This document shows, piece after piece, positions 11,701-26,100 of a stretch of DNA of 64,000 bases (position 1 is its first letter; each line of letters starts with the position of its first letter). The notes under the pieces were generated by a model. It had not been told where the DNA came from. It saw only the letters and a list, made by a program, of their open reading frames with translations, and searched no databases. The stretch covers positions 4,110,026 through 4,174,025 of the forward strand of contig JASKMD010000018.1 of NCBI GenBank assembly GCA_030144725.1, written 5' to 3'. The translations under genes were made by a program, and so were the position numbers. The stretch comes from Haematococcus lacustris. Lineage: Eukaryota > Chlorophyta > Chlorophyceae > Chlamydomonadales > Haematococcaceae.

Positions 11701-14087
11701 GTGGGCAGCCACAGGCTGGTGCTGCAGCAGCAGGGCAGAGTCCAGAGGCCTGGTGTGCAGGCAGCAGGAGCAGGGTGGCCTGCCAGGGGCCTGGTGGTGT
11801 GGGGCAGGGGGTGCTGCTGCTGTGCTGTGCGCTGTGGCCTGCCCTGAGAGCCTGGGGCTGCGCTGCCCCATGCAGGCAAGAGCTGGATCCTGGACAAGGA
11901 GAGCGAGTTTGTGGGGCTGCACAAGGAGCGGTGAGGGCCCTTCGCAACCTGATGAGACCTGCAGCCACTGCCTGCCCACACCTGCTGCCCAGCATGCAGC
12001 CCCACCCCTGCCTGCTGCCCTGCTGCCCTGCTGCCCTGCCCTGCAGCTACGTGTTTGGAGTGCTGATCCACATCAGCAAGGTCATGGGCATGGGCCAGGA
12101 CTCCATCTTCATGGGGGTGGTTGAGGTGGGTGCTGGCTGCCAGCCTGACACCAGCAGGCCGCCAGCAGCGCTCAGCCACTGGGAGGGCTGGGCAAGGGGC
12201 AGCTGGCCGCCAAGGCTGGCCCTGCCTGGCGCCCCTGTTCACCCTACTGCTGCTGCTGGGGTTGTGGTGCAGGCGGTGACCTCGCCCCCTGACACCGCTA
12301 TGGCCTGGGTGCTGTCCAATGGCGCCATGCTGAGTGTGGACGCCGTGTTCACCGACTGGTTTGGACACAGGCCAGAGGACCTGCTGGGCGGGTACATCAA
12401 CTCACTGGTGGTGGAGAAGAAACAGATGGATGAGTAAGTCAGCTCACACCACACCACAAAACACCACACCACCTTAAACACCACCTTAACCCCGCTACCT
12501 CACCCCACATTCAAAGGAGCAGAGCAAGAGCAGAGCATTCACTCATCTTCTGCACCTAAGCATACGAGCCTTACCTCTTATACCTAAGAAGTGCAGGAGT
12601 CTTACCAGGTTCATCTAAGGGAGTACACCTTTCACCTTGTTATCTGCTGCACCTGTGGCACTGCTGTCAGGGTGATGAGGACGATGAAGGAGGAGAACCA
12701 GCGGAGAGAGGCTGAAGCTGAGGCTCAGAAGCAGGCAGCAATCAGCAGAGCGCTCATGTCCTTGCGGGAGGTGGTGCCAGAGGTGCAGGTGCAGAAGAAG
12801 GGCACCCAGCCAGTCAAAGCAGGCCAAACGTCCAAAGCCGTCACAGCCATCAAGGGTGACAATGTCAAGGCATCAGCTAAAGGTGTGGGGTGGGGCTGGT
12901 GAGGGTGGGGTGCAAATCCTATCCTCCCAATCCTTGGCCTCAGTCAGCCCCACAGCACCAGCAGCCCATTGAGTGCTCCCCAGTGAGTCCAGCAGCCTGC
13001 TGGCGACTGGCTGTTGTGCGCAGAGCCGGCCACAGCAGGCAGCGGCACCAGCCTGCAGACGGTGTGGAAGCTGGACAATGTGCACGTGCGCCACAAGTTC
13101 GCTGACGTCCTGCCAGTTGGCATAGAGGTGCAACCCTTTGCTGCCTGCTGCCCCTGATGCTGCTGCTGCTGCTCATTTGCTGCTGCTGCTGCTCACCTGC
13201 TGCTGCTAGGCGGCTGTCATCACACTGCCTGTTCTGTTACGTGCCTGGCTGCCTTCGCTGCCTGCTGCCCCTGATGCTGCTGCTGCTCATCTGCTGCTGC
13301 TGGGCCGCTGCCGTCACACTGCCTGCGCTGTTACGTGCCTGGCTGTGGTGCAGGTGAAGAACGGTGGTGTGGGCACGCACCTGTTCTACGTCCTGTCCAT
13401 CCGGCGCACCTCCAGCGCAGGCCGCTTCATGGTGGTTACGGACAAGCAGGGCCGCCTGCACCACATCACGCAGGTGAGGGCAGCTGGGGCAGCAGGGGCG
13501 GGCCAGGGCCCATGGCTTGCCAAGGCCACCAGGCGATGCCAGGGCATGCACCTGTCTTCACTCGGTCGGCCTGAGCACCCATGAGCTTGCGCTGGCTGCC
13601 CCGGTTTGCTGCGTGTGCAGGACTTTGCCACAGTGCTGGGCAAGAGCGTGCACCAGCTGCATGCCAACGGCAACCCCAATGCCCTGGAGGCGCTGCTGCC
13701 TGAGCCCTACATCCACCTGCACCGCTCCTGGCTGGCCGCCCCCCTGCCCCCCCAGGTGAGCGGCCCCTGTAAGCAGCGCAGCCCTCTGGCAGCAAGGCAG
13801 CAGTGTGCCCAGCAAGGGCAACATGAGCTGCTGGCCCGCTGCTGCAGGTGCCCCGCCACAGCTGCAGGTCTGGAGTGGCCATGATGCTGCAGGCCATGGG
13901 CATTGACGGCCCCATGCACATGCCCTTCCGCCTAAGGTGAGCAGCAGGGCCTGCCAGACTCACAACCCATCCCTGGGCGTGTACGCTGTGTTGTATGTCC
14001 AGTGTCTGCACCCAGACTATTGTAGCCCAGGCCCTCCCTTGTTTGGGTGTGGTCCATGGCCTGGGGCGGTGGTGTGGTGTGTGTGCT

Positions 14088-14123
<36 letters not shown>

Positions 14124-17100
14124 TGTGTGTGTGTGTTCAAGTGCCTGGTTGCCTCGCCCTCCCCTGGCTGCAGGGTGGCGGTCAGGTGTGTGGTGCGGGA
14201 CAGGCTAGGGCAGCAAGGGGTGCCTGAGTGCAAAGGGGTCTGTGAGGCAGTTTCACAACCTTTGACAGGGATGGTGACGTTGCATGGCCCATGCCCTAGT
14301 GCTGAGTGACACCTGTTGCTGGGCTAGTACTCCTCACCAGCCCACTGGCTTGCGTTAAAGCACTACCCTGACTGGCCCACCACCAGCCCACCAGCGCCCA
14401 CAGCATTGCAGCTGTGTGGCAGTGTGGGTCCTGCTCAGCCTCACTTGGCTGGGTAGCTGCTGCAAGCCATTGCGTGCTGCTGTTGTGGGGGGCCACAGCC
14501 CCTGGCCCTGTCATCCCTCCCTGTCAGGTGCAGGCCCTAACGGTTGCTGCGGCTAAGTGGTGCCTGCCTGCTGCCCAGCGTGCAGGAGCCTGCGCAAGAA
14601 GGAGGATCCCAAGGCGAGCAACACGCTGTATGTGGTGGGCATGGAGCAGGTCAGCCTGCAGCAGGCCCTGGACGACCGACGCCTGACCCTGCTGGTGGAC
14701 TACATGGGCAAGGTCACGCGGGTGGGCAGCGCCAGCAGCAGCCTGTTTGGCTTTGACCCGCAGCAGCTGGTGGGCAAGAGCGTGACCACCTTCATCGACT
14801 GCCTGGCTCCAGAGCCTGACGGTGAGCACAGCTGCCTGGACCTGAGCAGAGCTGGGCACTGCAGCGGGCAGCCAGGCTGCGCGGCTGGGCAGGCGGGGGC
14901 CAGGGACCCTGCTGCTGTGTGCGTGCCTTGGACCCCTTAGTGTGAAGCACCTGTGGCACTCCTAGCCCGCAGCTTTGCCTGTCATGTGCCTTTATGGCCT
15001 GACCTGGCCACTAAGCAGTGCCGTGCTCCCTGTCATCTTGCTGGCCTTCCCTTACCCCTGGCCCCTGCTGCCCACCTCCCTGGTCCCCTGCTGACCCCCT
15101 CTCTGCCCCCTTCCTGACCCTCCTGCTGCTCCCTGGCCACTAGGCCACTAGGCCCTTGGCGTTAGTCACCTTAGCAGCCCAGCTATTCTACAGATGCTGT
15201 CGCATGGCCAGGACATGGGTATGGCCTCAAGGCTATCAAGAAGTGAAGACCCTGGGCAGGGTGCTGGCAGCAACGGTCATGTTGGCTTCCTCTGTTTGCT
15301 GTGCAGCACTGGAGGATCCCTTAGGCCAGTCTGTGACAGGTGTTGAAGTGGAAGAGGACCCAGCTGAAACTGCTGCCATGATGGTGGCGTTGGCCAAGCG
15401 GGCCACCCAACAACCTGGCATGTCGTGAGTTCTCCATCTGCCCTGCTCCTTTGCTATATGTATGCCCCTGGTTGGCCCTGTTCGCCTCCCTGTTTATGAT
15501 TATGTTCACTTGTGATCATTTTGCCACACAGTCACTTGTGGACTGCTGTTGGCTGATGTCTGTTGGCTGATGTTTGTTGGCTGTTGGTTGATGTCTGTTG
15601 GCTGATGGCTCATGGTTGTTGGATGGTGCACGCAGTTGGCGTGTGGGTGTGGTGGTGCCCCTTGACCCCTCTATTGATGTGGAAGCCCTGGGCGAGATTG
15701 GGCAGAGCCTTTTGTCGACAAAAAAGGTGCGCCAGCCAAGACCGTCCCTCCACAATCCCTGCCCTGACCTGGCCTGCCATACTTTGTTGTACTGCATTGC
15801 TGACTCAGGATAGTATACATACAGGCACTGTTTTCACACTTCACGCATGGTCCAGTACGAAACAGTAAGCAAAGCTTCATGGCAGCCCTCTGTCTCGAGT
15901 CTATCCGGTGCCTGCCCTGCATGCCCCTGCCACCAGGTGCGGCCTGCCGTCATGGCAGTGGCGGTGCACGTCAACGGCATGTCCAGCACCCCACAGCGCC
16001 GCCGCGCCTCAGTGGTGCAACCGGCAGGGGGCTTGACTGACCTGTACGGGGGCTCCCTTATGGAGGACGTGGCCCAAGACCTGGCCCACAAGCAGTCCAT
16101 GCAGGCTGCTGAAGCAGCAGCAGCAGCAGCTACCGACCCCACCAGGCCAGGCACCATGGTGGTGCAGACAGTGGTGCGCACCACACAGGCTGCTGGCGGC
16201 ATCATGGGGGGTCTTGGGGGGGGCTTCACGGGTGGCCTAGGTGCCTTCACAGGGGGCCTGGCGGGGGGCTTTGTAGGCAGCTTGGCAGGTGGTGGGTTTG
16301 GGGCCCCAGTAGTCGTGTCCGTCCCTGCCCCCAGCCCAGTGGCTGCAGCTCAGCTTGCAGCTGTCCCGCCTGCTGGGCCAGGGGCCCCACCCAGGTTGCT
16401 GGCTGGTGGCCATGCCGTGTTTCCAGCACCCCTAACCAAGCCAGGCCCCCCGGTAAACAGTGCCGCTGCCTCCTGGACAGTATCCAGCAAGGGCGGCCCT
16501 GGGCCAACCTCACCAACTGTCACAGCCAAGCCTCTCATGCCCGGCAAGCTGGGCACCTGGCAGGCAGGAGGCCCCACCTCCAATGCAACCTGGGGCACCA
16601 ACCTGCTCAAGCAGGCGGCGCTGACTTCAGCCACCCTCTCCCAGACCACCTCACAACAACCACAGCAAGGTAGGGTGGATGATCAAGAGCGGTCGTGGGG
16701 TTGCCTGGCTGCACTTGACTGACCCAGGCTGTGCTTGGCCCAGGCTTTGAGGCCGCTGCCTGTGGCTGCCTGGCTGTGTGGGGGCTGCGGCGGCTGGCAT
16801 GGGGGCGTCGAAGGGGACCACATCAGGCCCTGGTCTGGCCTGTCAAACAGCTGGATCCACGCCGGCCTGTACTGCATAGAGCGAGTACGATTGAGGGCAT
16901 GAAATGCGGGAAGGGGGTAGGATGCTATATAGTTTTGTTGATGCTGGGTTCCTGGTGCTATGATTGATGCGGTGAGCACATTACAGCCTGTATCGCATGG
17001 TCTGCCCTGCTGCAGCATCTGCTGTGGTGATGACGAAGAACCTCTCTGCACTGGATGAAGACGCAGCCGAGGCCCACTCCAGGAAGTTGCTGAGCAAGGT

Positions 17101-20100
17101 GCCCTCCGCCAGGGTCCCTGGTGCAGCTGTGGAGCATGGACTCCTGCGCTTCAGCGACGGCTCCCACCCTAGCGGCTGTGAGCCACAGCAGGGGCAGGCC
17201 AGCCTCGCATCCTCTGAAATAGCACCAGAACACTGCGCCGCCAGTGACGTCCTGCTGGATGAAGGTGGGTGGCCTCAGTGCTCCTGCTACCTACTCTTGT
17301 CTTGTGTTGTCTAGCTTTACCTACACCACTCACCCAAGCACACTGAAATGAAGCTCTTGGTGTGGTGCTGTTGGCTAGGCAGGTGGTGTGGTGCTACTGG
17401 CTGCAGACAAGACAGGCATTGCCACAGCTCCCGCACCCGGGACAGCCAGCCTGCTGCCAACCATTACAAAGGACCAGCCACGAGCCAGGCGCAAGAGTGT
17501 AGATGTGAGTGGCCCGGTTCTTGTCCAGCCACATTTGGGTGACAGCCTGGCTTGGCAGCATGCTGTGTCATGTTGCTCTGCGCTGATGAGCCAGGCTGTG
17601 TCTGCGATCACAATTTAACAGTACACCTACTTGCTTCCGAGGCCTTTGTTGCTTGAGGATAAAGGGGGGTTTTGCTGCCCAGCCTTGTGCTGCTTGCTGA
17701 TGTTAGCATCATCCATGACAAGCCTACTCATTGCAATAGGGGAGCAGCCAGGAAACAACGAGACACGTCTTAGCCTGTCATGAGTGTGGCTTGTTGATGG
17801 CGGTGCCAGCGTGGCTTGTTGATGCCGGTGCCTGACGTGCCTGTGAGCAGAGTGGTATCGTCATCGAGCTTCACCTATGGCGCGCTGACCTGCTGTCCGG
17901 GCTGCTGGAGGTGGAGAGCAACGGAAGGGTGTGCAACACCAATGTCAACAAGCTGTGCCCTCCAGGTGGGACTGGCCTGGTGTTTACGACCTCAAGTGGA
18001 GCTGACCTGGTAGAGTGTGCTCAAGCTTGCTGTGCTGCTTCCCTCCCCACACAGCTGCTGCTGGAAGATGCGGCAGCGCCTCAATAGTGCCCCAAGTAAG
18101 CTGCAGCATCTGCAAGCAGCTGGGCCCCCTGCTGCCCCGCAGGCCTGGTGCTGGGCTGTGCGTCTGACAACCTGGTGCAGCGCTCGGTGGCCAGCTTCCT
18201 GCCACTGGCCAATGGTCTGGGAGAGCTGTTCAGCGAGCCTGCACGGGCGGGTAGCAAAGGGCCAGTGAAGTCGCTGCTCAAGAGTGACAGTGAGTGCCTG
18301 TGGCATGTGCTGGCTTGTCACGCTGCCAAACAAAATGTGGGTCCCTGAAGTGCTGCAACCCCAGTCTAGCAGCTCATGAATTGCTACAAGACATATGAGA
18401 AAGGCTTAGCAGTGACAGCTGCAGGCGTGGCATGACTGAGCTTGCTTCTGTAGCTGCCTGCTCCCGCCTGCTGCACACCAATCTGCATGTGTTGGTGAGC
18501 AAGCTGGTCAGCTATGTCCACATTCCAGCAGTATGGCGCGCTCTGCTGTGCAGATCTGTTCCGCACCGACAAGATGGTCGGCCCCGTGCATACCTTAAAC
18601 GTCAGGCACATGGGTGATGGCGCGGATCTCGAGCTCAGTGTGCAGATCGTGCGCCGCGTCCCGCCCTATCGCAACTTTTACATCCTGCTTCATCCCCTTG
18701 CACCCCAGTGCGGTCGACCTGACTTCCGGCAATGGCTGTACGAAAGCGATGGCGCGGTGAGTCCCCGGCGCAGGGCCGGCTCACCACCACCTCATTGTTA
18801 GAAAAATGTTACTCTGCAGACAGCCACAGCGCTTTGCTCACTCCACGGTGCTCCTGAGCGTTTCTTGACTCAGTGACTTAGGTCAATACCCAGTAACACC
18901 CCAAAGTCTGCTCATTCCGGTCTCTTATCATGTGGTCCCCTCATCATGCCATTGTGATCCCCTAGCGATGGCTGCTGTTGCAGGTAATTCCTGCAGTATC
19001 TTGTGGTGCCGCATGCCTTGCTATGCAGGAGCCTGTCACGGGCAGCCAGTCCCAGCTTCCTGCCTTTGGCAATGTAGTGGCCAGGCACAGCTTGCGCAAC
19101 ATACAAGGCAACGACTCGTTTGGTTCCAAGCGCTCCAATGGGTGAGCCAGGCCACTGCTCAGCATTTGGGGGCTCATGCCCCTGTCCCCATGCCCCTGTC
19201 CTCATGCCCCTCCCCTCATGCCCCTTCGGTCGTTTACCACACCTTGCCAAATGTAGTGACTAGTGTCAGTAGCAAATGAGGAGCAAGCCACAGCTGAAAC
19301 CTGTGTGGGCTCTTCTTGCCCTCCCTTCACAGGCGCTGGGTGACAGGGGCGGCTAGCGGGCGGCCATCCTTCACTGCCAGCCATGCGGGCGGCCCCTCCC
19401 CAGACCTGGGCCTCCCAGCCGCTGCTTGCAGCGCCCGTCCGTCCTTGGACATCAACCGCCCAGCAATGGCCAGCGGCGCTCGTCACTCTTTTGACCACAA
19501 CCACTCAGCAATGGCCGGCAGTCCCCGCACCTCCTTCAGCCTACCCCGTGCCCCGCAACCTCCTGTGGGGCCCCACCCCAGCCGCATGTCCCTGGAGGCC
19601 CGCCTAGCCCTGCCCCCTGCTGCTTGCGCCGTTGGCAGCAGCGGAAGTAACCCGTCCACCTGCATTGGTTCAGGTGTGACGACTCACTGACACAATACGC
19701 CAGGATGTTTAAGCAATAGCAGTGCAAGGAGATGTGATGTCTCCCTGCCACCATGTTTTCCACGGACACCTCCACTGGGCATTCATCTGACATGTCATAC
19801 CTTGTTGTGTTAGAGCTGCCGTTCAGACCTGCAAATGGCATCAAAGTGTCCCATTGTGGCTCTGTTTGCAGGGAACAGGCCGGTCAGTGATGAGGACAGC
19901 AAGAAGGTCCCAGGGGGCAGCACTGCGGGCTTGACGCCCAGCCCCTTGGACACGCAGCGCTCCGCTGTGCCCGTGAACGGTGCTCTGATCAACCTCCATG
20001 ACCAGCACCTGCAGCAGCCGGCCCTGCATACTATCCTCAGTGGGGTCCCACTCAGCGCCAGCGCCCTGTCTGAGTTGGGGCCCACGGGTCCTCCAGGCCA

Positions 20101-23100
20101 GGCCCCCCCGCAGCTACCTCCCGGAGGGCTGTCCAGCGTGGCTCAGGTGCATGACTGAGCAGGAGCAGGAGTAGGGAGGCGTTGCCCTGAATGTGCCTGC
20201 CTGCCTGGGTTAATGTGACTGGCGCCATCTGAAAGCATTTGGAATTTAGGCGACAGAGGTGAGCAGAAGTGGAGGCATCAGAGGCAGCGAACTAGTAGGA
20301 TCAGAGGCAGCAGCAAGTTGGCAGCAGCTTCACCACCTGTGGGGCCTGGCCATCATCTTGAGCCACTGCAAAGCTTCATGCACATACTGCTACTGTGTGC
20401 ATGCCACTACAAGTGCCTGGGAGAACTGTGACTGTCGCCCATGCCTGTCCACTGTAAAGCTAAAGATGTATAGAAAACATCTGTAACGCTACTGCCCTGT
20501 GTGCATGCTACTGCTGCTGCAGTGGGTGTTGTCTGACGGAGCTTCGTACCCAGTGGGCCAGGGCCAGGGCCCTGTGCAAGCAGGGGCTGCCCTGCAGAGC
20601 GTGCCGCCCTCCTCCCAGCGCTCCAAGGTGCTGCAGGAGCCGGAGGGACCACGCCCTGGCAGTGGAGGCAGTCAGCCGCCTCTTGTCTGGGTAGCCCGCC
20701 AGGCGCCCGCTGCTATCACCAACGGGAGCAGCAGCCGCAACGCCACGCCTGAGGTGCTGCCGGTGCCTCGCCTGCACAAGCTGTCTAGCACCTCGCTGGG
20801 TGACGTAGGCCCTGGGCAGGGCTCCATGCGCAGCCAGGGCTCAGCAGCAGGTGGCACTGGCAAACTGCTGGGGGGAGAAGGCGAGGAGGGTGCCGACGAG
20901 GTGCGTGATGCAGGGGCTGCTATTACACCCACGCTTTAGCACACTGATTCCAAGTGCTGGCGGTGCACTGCTTCAGCACATAACTACCACTTCAGCAGCT
21001 CTGTGTGACATCAGCTCGATGCATCTGCTGACATCTAGCATGCTTGGTCAGGACTGGCACGCACCTCCTCTTGCTTACCCCTGCTTGAAGCATGTCTCAC
21101 CTCAGCCTGGCATGCCTCGCATCGCAGTATCTTCTCCTCCTAATGTCCATGCGCTGCAGGACAGCAGCAGTGATGACGGTGAGGCAGCTGCTGAGCTGGA
21201 CCCAAAGCTTGCAGATGCTGCGGCCAACATGGGGGATGAAGCGGGAGCTCCAGACCACTTCAGTGAGCAGATGTCAGAGAGTGGTGTCAGTGGCGGCATT
21301 GGCATGCAACAGGTGAGGGCACAACACTGGGTTGGACGACACACTGCCTGCAAGAGGTGAGGGCACAACAGTGGGTTGAATTACCCACTGCCTGCTTTAT
21401 TAAACATATCGCATGACACAAAGTGAAGGTCGTGCCACGGCATAGGCAAGAGGATGTCTAGGGAGTGCAAGCCAGGGAGTGCGTCTAGGGAGTGCAAGCC
21501 AGCACTGAAAGTCAGCCCCGGTGCTGGCATCGTGGCCTTGCCTGTGTCCTCATGGTTGCATGTCGTGTGCTGTGCATGGTGGCAGGGGGACTACCGTCGA
21601 GGCGTCAGGTTGAAGAAGCTGAATCGCAAGCTCAACACGGCCCTGGTAGGTGCTCGCTAGGCTAGGCATACACCCACAGAAGCACCAGTCCCATGCCTCC
21701 ACATCAGCACCATGCCTCACCACAGCCTGGCATTGCTGTCATCTGAGTAGCCTGATGGTGAGGGCGGACCTGCTTCTTTGAGGACAGGGTTGGCTGCCTT
21801 GAGGCCCTTGGGCCTGGTGCCATGGGCATGGCAGTGACTAGGCGATGCTTAGACAGAGACACCAGGTGAGGCACGTTGGTCTGACCTGTTGGACTGCAAC
21901 TGCTCTGGCCTGCAGGCCCAGCGTGTCCTGAAGCGCTTTCGCTGGCAAAGCCTGGCCCTGGTGCTGCTGCTGGTGGTGGTGCACGTGGGCATGTGTAAGT
22001 CAATCCCAGCAGTAGCATAGATTATAGGCAGTAAAGACAGCATAGGCAGCATAGGCAGTAGCATACAGCCTCCTATAGTGCAGCTCTTTGATGCTGCCCA
22101 ATCCTCATATATATTGTAAGAAAATGCTAGCTACTAGCTGCTGCAGCCAGCTTGATGACAGCCTTGCTGGCTGCTGACGGCAGCTCCCTCCTTAGCTAAG
22201 CATGTCCTAAAGCTGCAGCAGCTGGAGGTGTTCAGCATCCCAGGCAGCTGCCTTGGCCAAGAGGTCACCCCTGCGCTGCTCCTGGCTGCAGTTGCGCTCA
22301 TCTATGCCCTGGTACGCAACCAGCAGCTCAAGGTGGACGACTTCATCAAGAGCGGCGGGGAGGTGCAGGCCGTGGCCAGGATTGCTTCAGGGGTGCGCCA
22401 GCTAGACGTCTTCCATACAAACAGGTGACCTGAAACTAAGATTGCAGCTAGCCTAAGAGGGTTGCAGCCCCAGAGCAGCTGAAGAACAGTTTCACGCAGC
22501 GTCGTTCAAGCCACATGGACCATACCATACCATGCATGTGCTGCAGCCCCTGTATCTCAATTGGGGGGCCTGAATCCAAACCAAATCCAAAAACCAGGGA
22601 GACACATTGGCACCCCTAGCACAGCCCATCTGTAAAGCTGTGTGACCAGGGAAGCCCTATGTACCCTGTGTGCCCCTGTGCGTGCAGGCTGGTGCCTGGC
22701 CTGACTGGCATGGAGACCCAGGCTGACCTGCCGGCCCTCCTGGATTTCATCCATCAGCTGGTGGACACATACATGGTAGGCCCCTCCTCACCATCTCCTC
22801 CACCACCCTCTCACCACCACCCTTAGTCACCCCAACACACAAGGCACTGCTGCTCACCTGATCTCACAGCTGCATGCCCTGGGGTGCCCTGTTGCGGTGT
22901 CAGCCCTTGTCCCTAGTGGTGCTGTCCATAACTGACCTGGAAGGCCCGTCACCCCAATCCAGGCTCCACCCCTGCTCCCCTGCTACCCAACACAAGCTGC
23001 TGCTGCTCCCACAGCGGCCTCCACAGCCCAGCCCAGCCCAGCCTGGGTGTGCACAGTGCCAGCCCTGACCCCTGGACCCACACCGCTGCTTGCAGACACT

Positions 23101-26100
23101 GCACGCTGGCACCTATCTGGGCTTCACCTCCCGGCAGAGCTTGCCTGAAGAACACGGTGTTCGCACGTGAGTGGCGACCTCTGCCTGGCCTCTCTGGCTG
23201 CAGGCTTGTTTCCACTGTACACCAACCCGACTTAACATGTCATGGTCCATGTTTGCTTCATGTGGGCACTGCCCATTGGTTGCTGCATGTGGGTAGGCGG
23301 TGCACTGACATAAGCATTTGGCTTACACCCGCGTGGCATCCCGCTTTGAGGTAAGATAGCACAAGCCACTTCAGCCACCAACACTAAAAGTGACCGTGCA
23401 CAGACCCACGCGTGTGTTGTTGGTCTCAAACAATTGGTTGGGTGGTGGTCGGAGGTGGTTGGCCGGGGGGCGCAGCAGTCACACATACACACTCACACGC
23501 TGCCCTTGGTCATGCTGTTGTGCTCACAGGCTGTGGGAGGTCGATGGGGCGACCTGCATCGATTTCTACAACTCCTTGCCTCAACCCACCACCACCACTG
23601 TGGTGATGGGCATGTGGGACGCTGGCAACATGTACGCTGTGAGTCAAGTCAGGACTCTGTGTGCCTGTGATTCCCATGCTATCAATGACAGCACACGTCC
23701 TGGCTGCTGCTCCTTTTGGCCAGCAGCCTGCCTGCATGGCCTGCCTGGTGTGCAGCAACAAGCACTGGATGTGTGGCAGAACCATGCCGTCTGGGCAAAC
23801 GACACTAGCCGGCCCTGGTCGAGTTGGGGAGCGGTGCAGTGGGTCACGGTGAGTGGTGCACTGGTCCACAAGGTATGGTTATCCATAATTATTCATGGTT
23901 ATTCATAGTCATCCACGGTTATCCAATGGTAATTCATAGTTACTCCCTTTATGTCCCTGGTGGCATGTCCTGGCAAGCTGCCAGTCGAAGTGTCGCACCC
24001 ATGATCTGCTGTGCATGGTGGCGCAGTGGAACGGTCCCCGCAACCTGTACCCGGGCTACTTCACCACAATGGACGGTCTGACCACATCCCTGATCACTGA
24101 CTTCAGAAAGGTGACCACCCTGGACTGCCTCATGGTCGCTGGCTTCTTCAAGTACATTGTTTGGCCAAGCTGGGCGGCGCATCTCACTGAGCAGCTGCTT
24201 ATGTGTCTGTGCAGCTGAACAAGACACAGCTGACAATCATGGGCATGGAGGCGGTGGTGCTGTGCGTCATCGTCCTGGTGTGGATGTGGGTGCTCATGAC
24301 CCAGGTGTGTGCCAGCTCACCCTCAAACCCTCAGACCCCGTTTGGTATGACAAGCCTGGCAAGCCTGGCAAGCCTGGCATTGGCCCAGGCATAAAGCCAG
24401 GAAGGATACAGGAAGCATACTGAGATACCCACCCATAGCCCAGGGGGTGAGGAGAGCAAGGGTGGATGAGGTATGGGTGAGCCTGGGAGGTGGTGGGATG
24501 GCAAGAGGGGGCTGGGAGGGGGTGGGTGCCTCACATCAGTCTGAGCCACCCATCCATCTCATGCTGGCTGCAGGTCATCAATTTCCGGTTTTCCATGATG
24601 AACGTGTTCATGCTCATCCCTGTGGGCTTGGCTCGGGCCTTGGCCAACAAGCCACTGGACCTAGGTGATGACGATGACGATGATGACGGGGAGGTGGACG
24701 TCGCGGCATTGGCGCCTGGAACAGGAGGTGGCCAGGAGGCTGAAAAGGCTGGTGGCGGTGATGACAACAAGGCGCCAAAGCCCGGCCGCACCAACACATC
24801 AGCGTCGCCTCTTGATGGCACAGAACCCGGCGCCATGATCAAACTGGGCGGAGCCAGTGGCAAGGATGATTGGGACGCGTCACGGCAACAGATGTGGAGC
24901 AGCAGTGGTGCACCTCCCTCATCAACCCTGAAAGCACGTCTTGTGGCGCTATTGAGACGGCTGATGTTCTGGCGCCTGCGTGCGAATGCCAACCAGGGCG
25001 GGCGCCGCCAGCTGCTGCAGTCGTACACGGATGTGGTGAGGCAGCTGCCCCACAGGGCTATGCCACCAGCTAGGCCTCCCCCTAAGTCCTCCCCCTACCT
25101 ACACTACCTTCTACGTCACTACTCACCCCACTGCACACCCCATCTGTCCCCTTGCCACCCCTCTACACCCCACCACCCACCACAGGCCTAAGGAGGGTCA
25201 GGTGGGTCAGGCACTCAGGAGGGTCCAGGGGGTCAGGCACTAAGGATGGTCAGGTGGGCCAGGCAGTGTTACTGGATGGGAGATGAGGCAGATAGGCCCC
25301 TGAGCTATAGGAGGGTTGGCCCAAGGCCTGGCTCAACCCATCTGCATGCCCACTTGCGGTGCATAAGTGCAGCAGCTCATCTAGTGCGTTGTCATGTTGG
25401 CGTGTTACAGGTGTGGATGTGTTGGCCTGTGGCGTTGTGGGGCGTGCTGCTCATCATCCTCTACATGGTGGCCTACAACAGCCTGGCTACCATCAGCGGG
25501 CCTATAGCCACGCTCAATCAGATTATCTTCCTCCAAATGTAAGCCGCCATGCAGGGTGTCAAAGAATAGCCATGGTGACTTAGGCCACAAGAGATGGCAC
25601 GCAAATCTGGGCAAAGGAGAAATATTGGGAAGTAAGGTCGAGGCCTTGCCAAACCCTGAGGGTTTGCGCTGCTGCTGTGGTGTGTATGCAGGCGTGTGAA
25701 CCGCAACTTCTTCTCAATCCAGGTAGGCTGTACGCCTGCCTGTGCCGCACTGCAATACACTGCTTCTCCAGGTGGTTGCGTGCCTGACCTGCTGTGGTCG
25801 TCTGCTTGGGCGCTGCAGGAACTGGTGTGGGAGCAGAACGTGACCACCAAGGCAGCCAGGCGTGCAGACTCTGCCAAGCTGCGCCTCCTGGTGGCTAAAG
25901 AGTACCAAGCCATGCTGTATGGAGCTCAGGTGGGTCTTTGTCTGCTGCCACATCTGCTGCCAGATCTGTCCTTGCCTGCTGCCACCTCCCAGATCATGCC
26001 AGCAGCTGGGCCCTCGGCAGCTGCGTTAAACAGGCAGTGGACAATGTATACCTCCTGCCCGGCCCTTAGGAAAAATAGCAGACAGCGCCTCGGCCCTCAC

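Larger units (their letters stand above)
12273..14821 (+). other. two further PAS-like segments and linker
   Basis: Exon 12,273-12,433 carries FTDWFGHRPEDLLGGYI, and exon 14,585-14,821 carries SLFGFDPQQLVGKSVTTFI. Both have the FG(x)3EDLLG-type helix of a PAS core, but the rest is divergent. Between them lies a charged helical stretch (12,671-12,882), followed by VKNGGVGTHLFYVLSIRR in 13,354-13,473, a strand pair typical of the family. Confidence 0.6.

Noticed and set aside
11160..12368. 402-codon minus-strand frame
   Set aside because: It overlaps PAS-domain exons with conserved motifs on the plus strand. It is a composition shadow with no domain.
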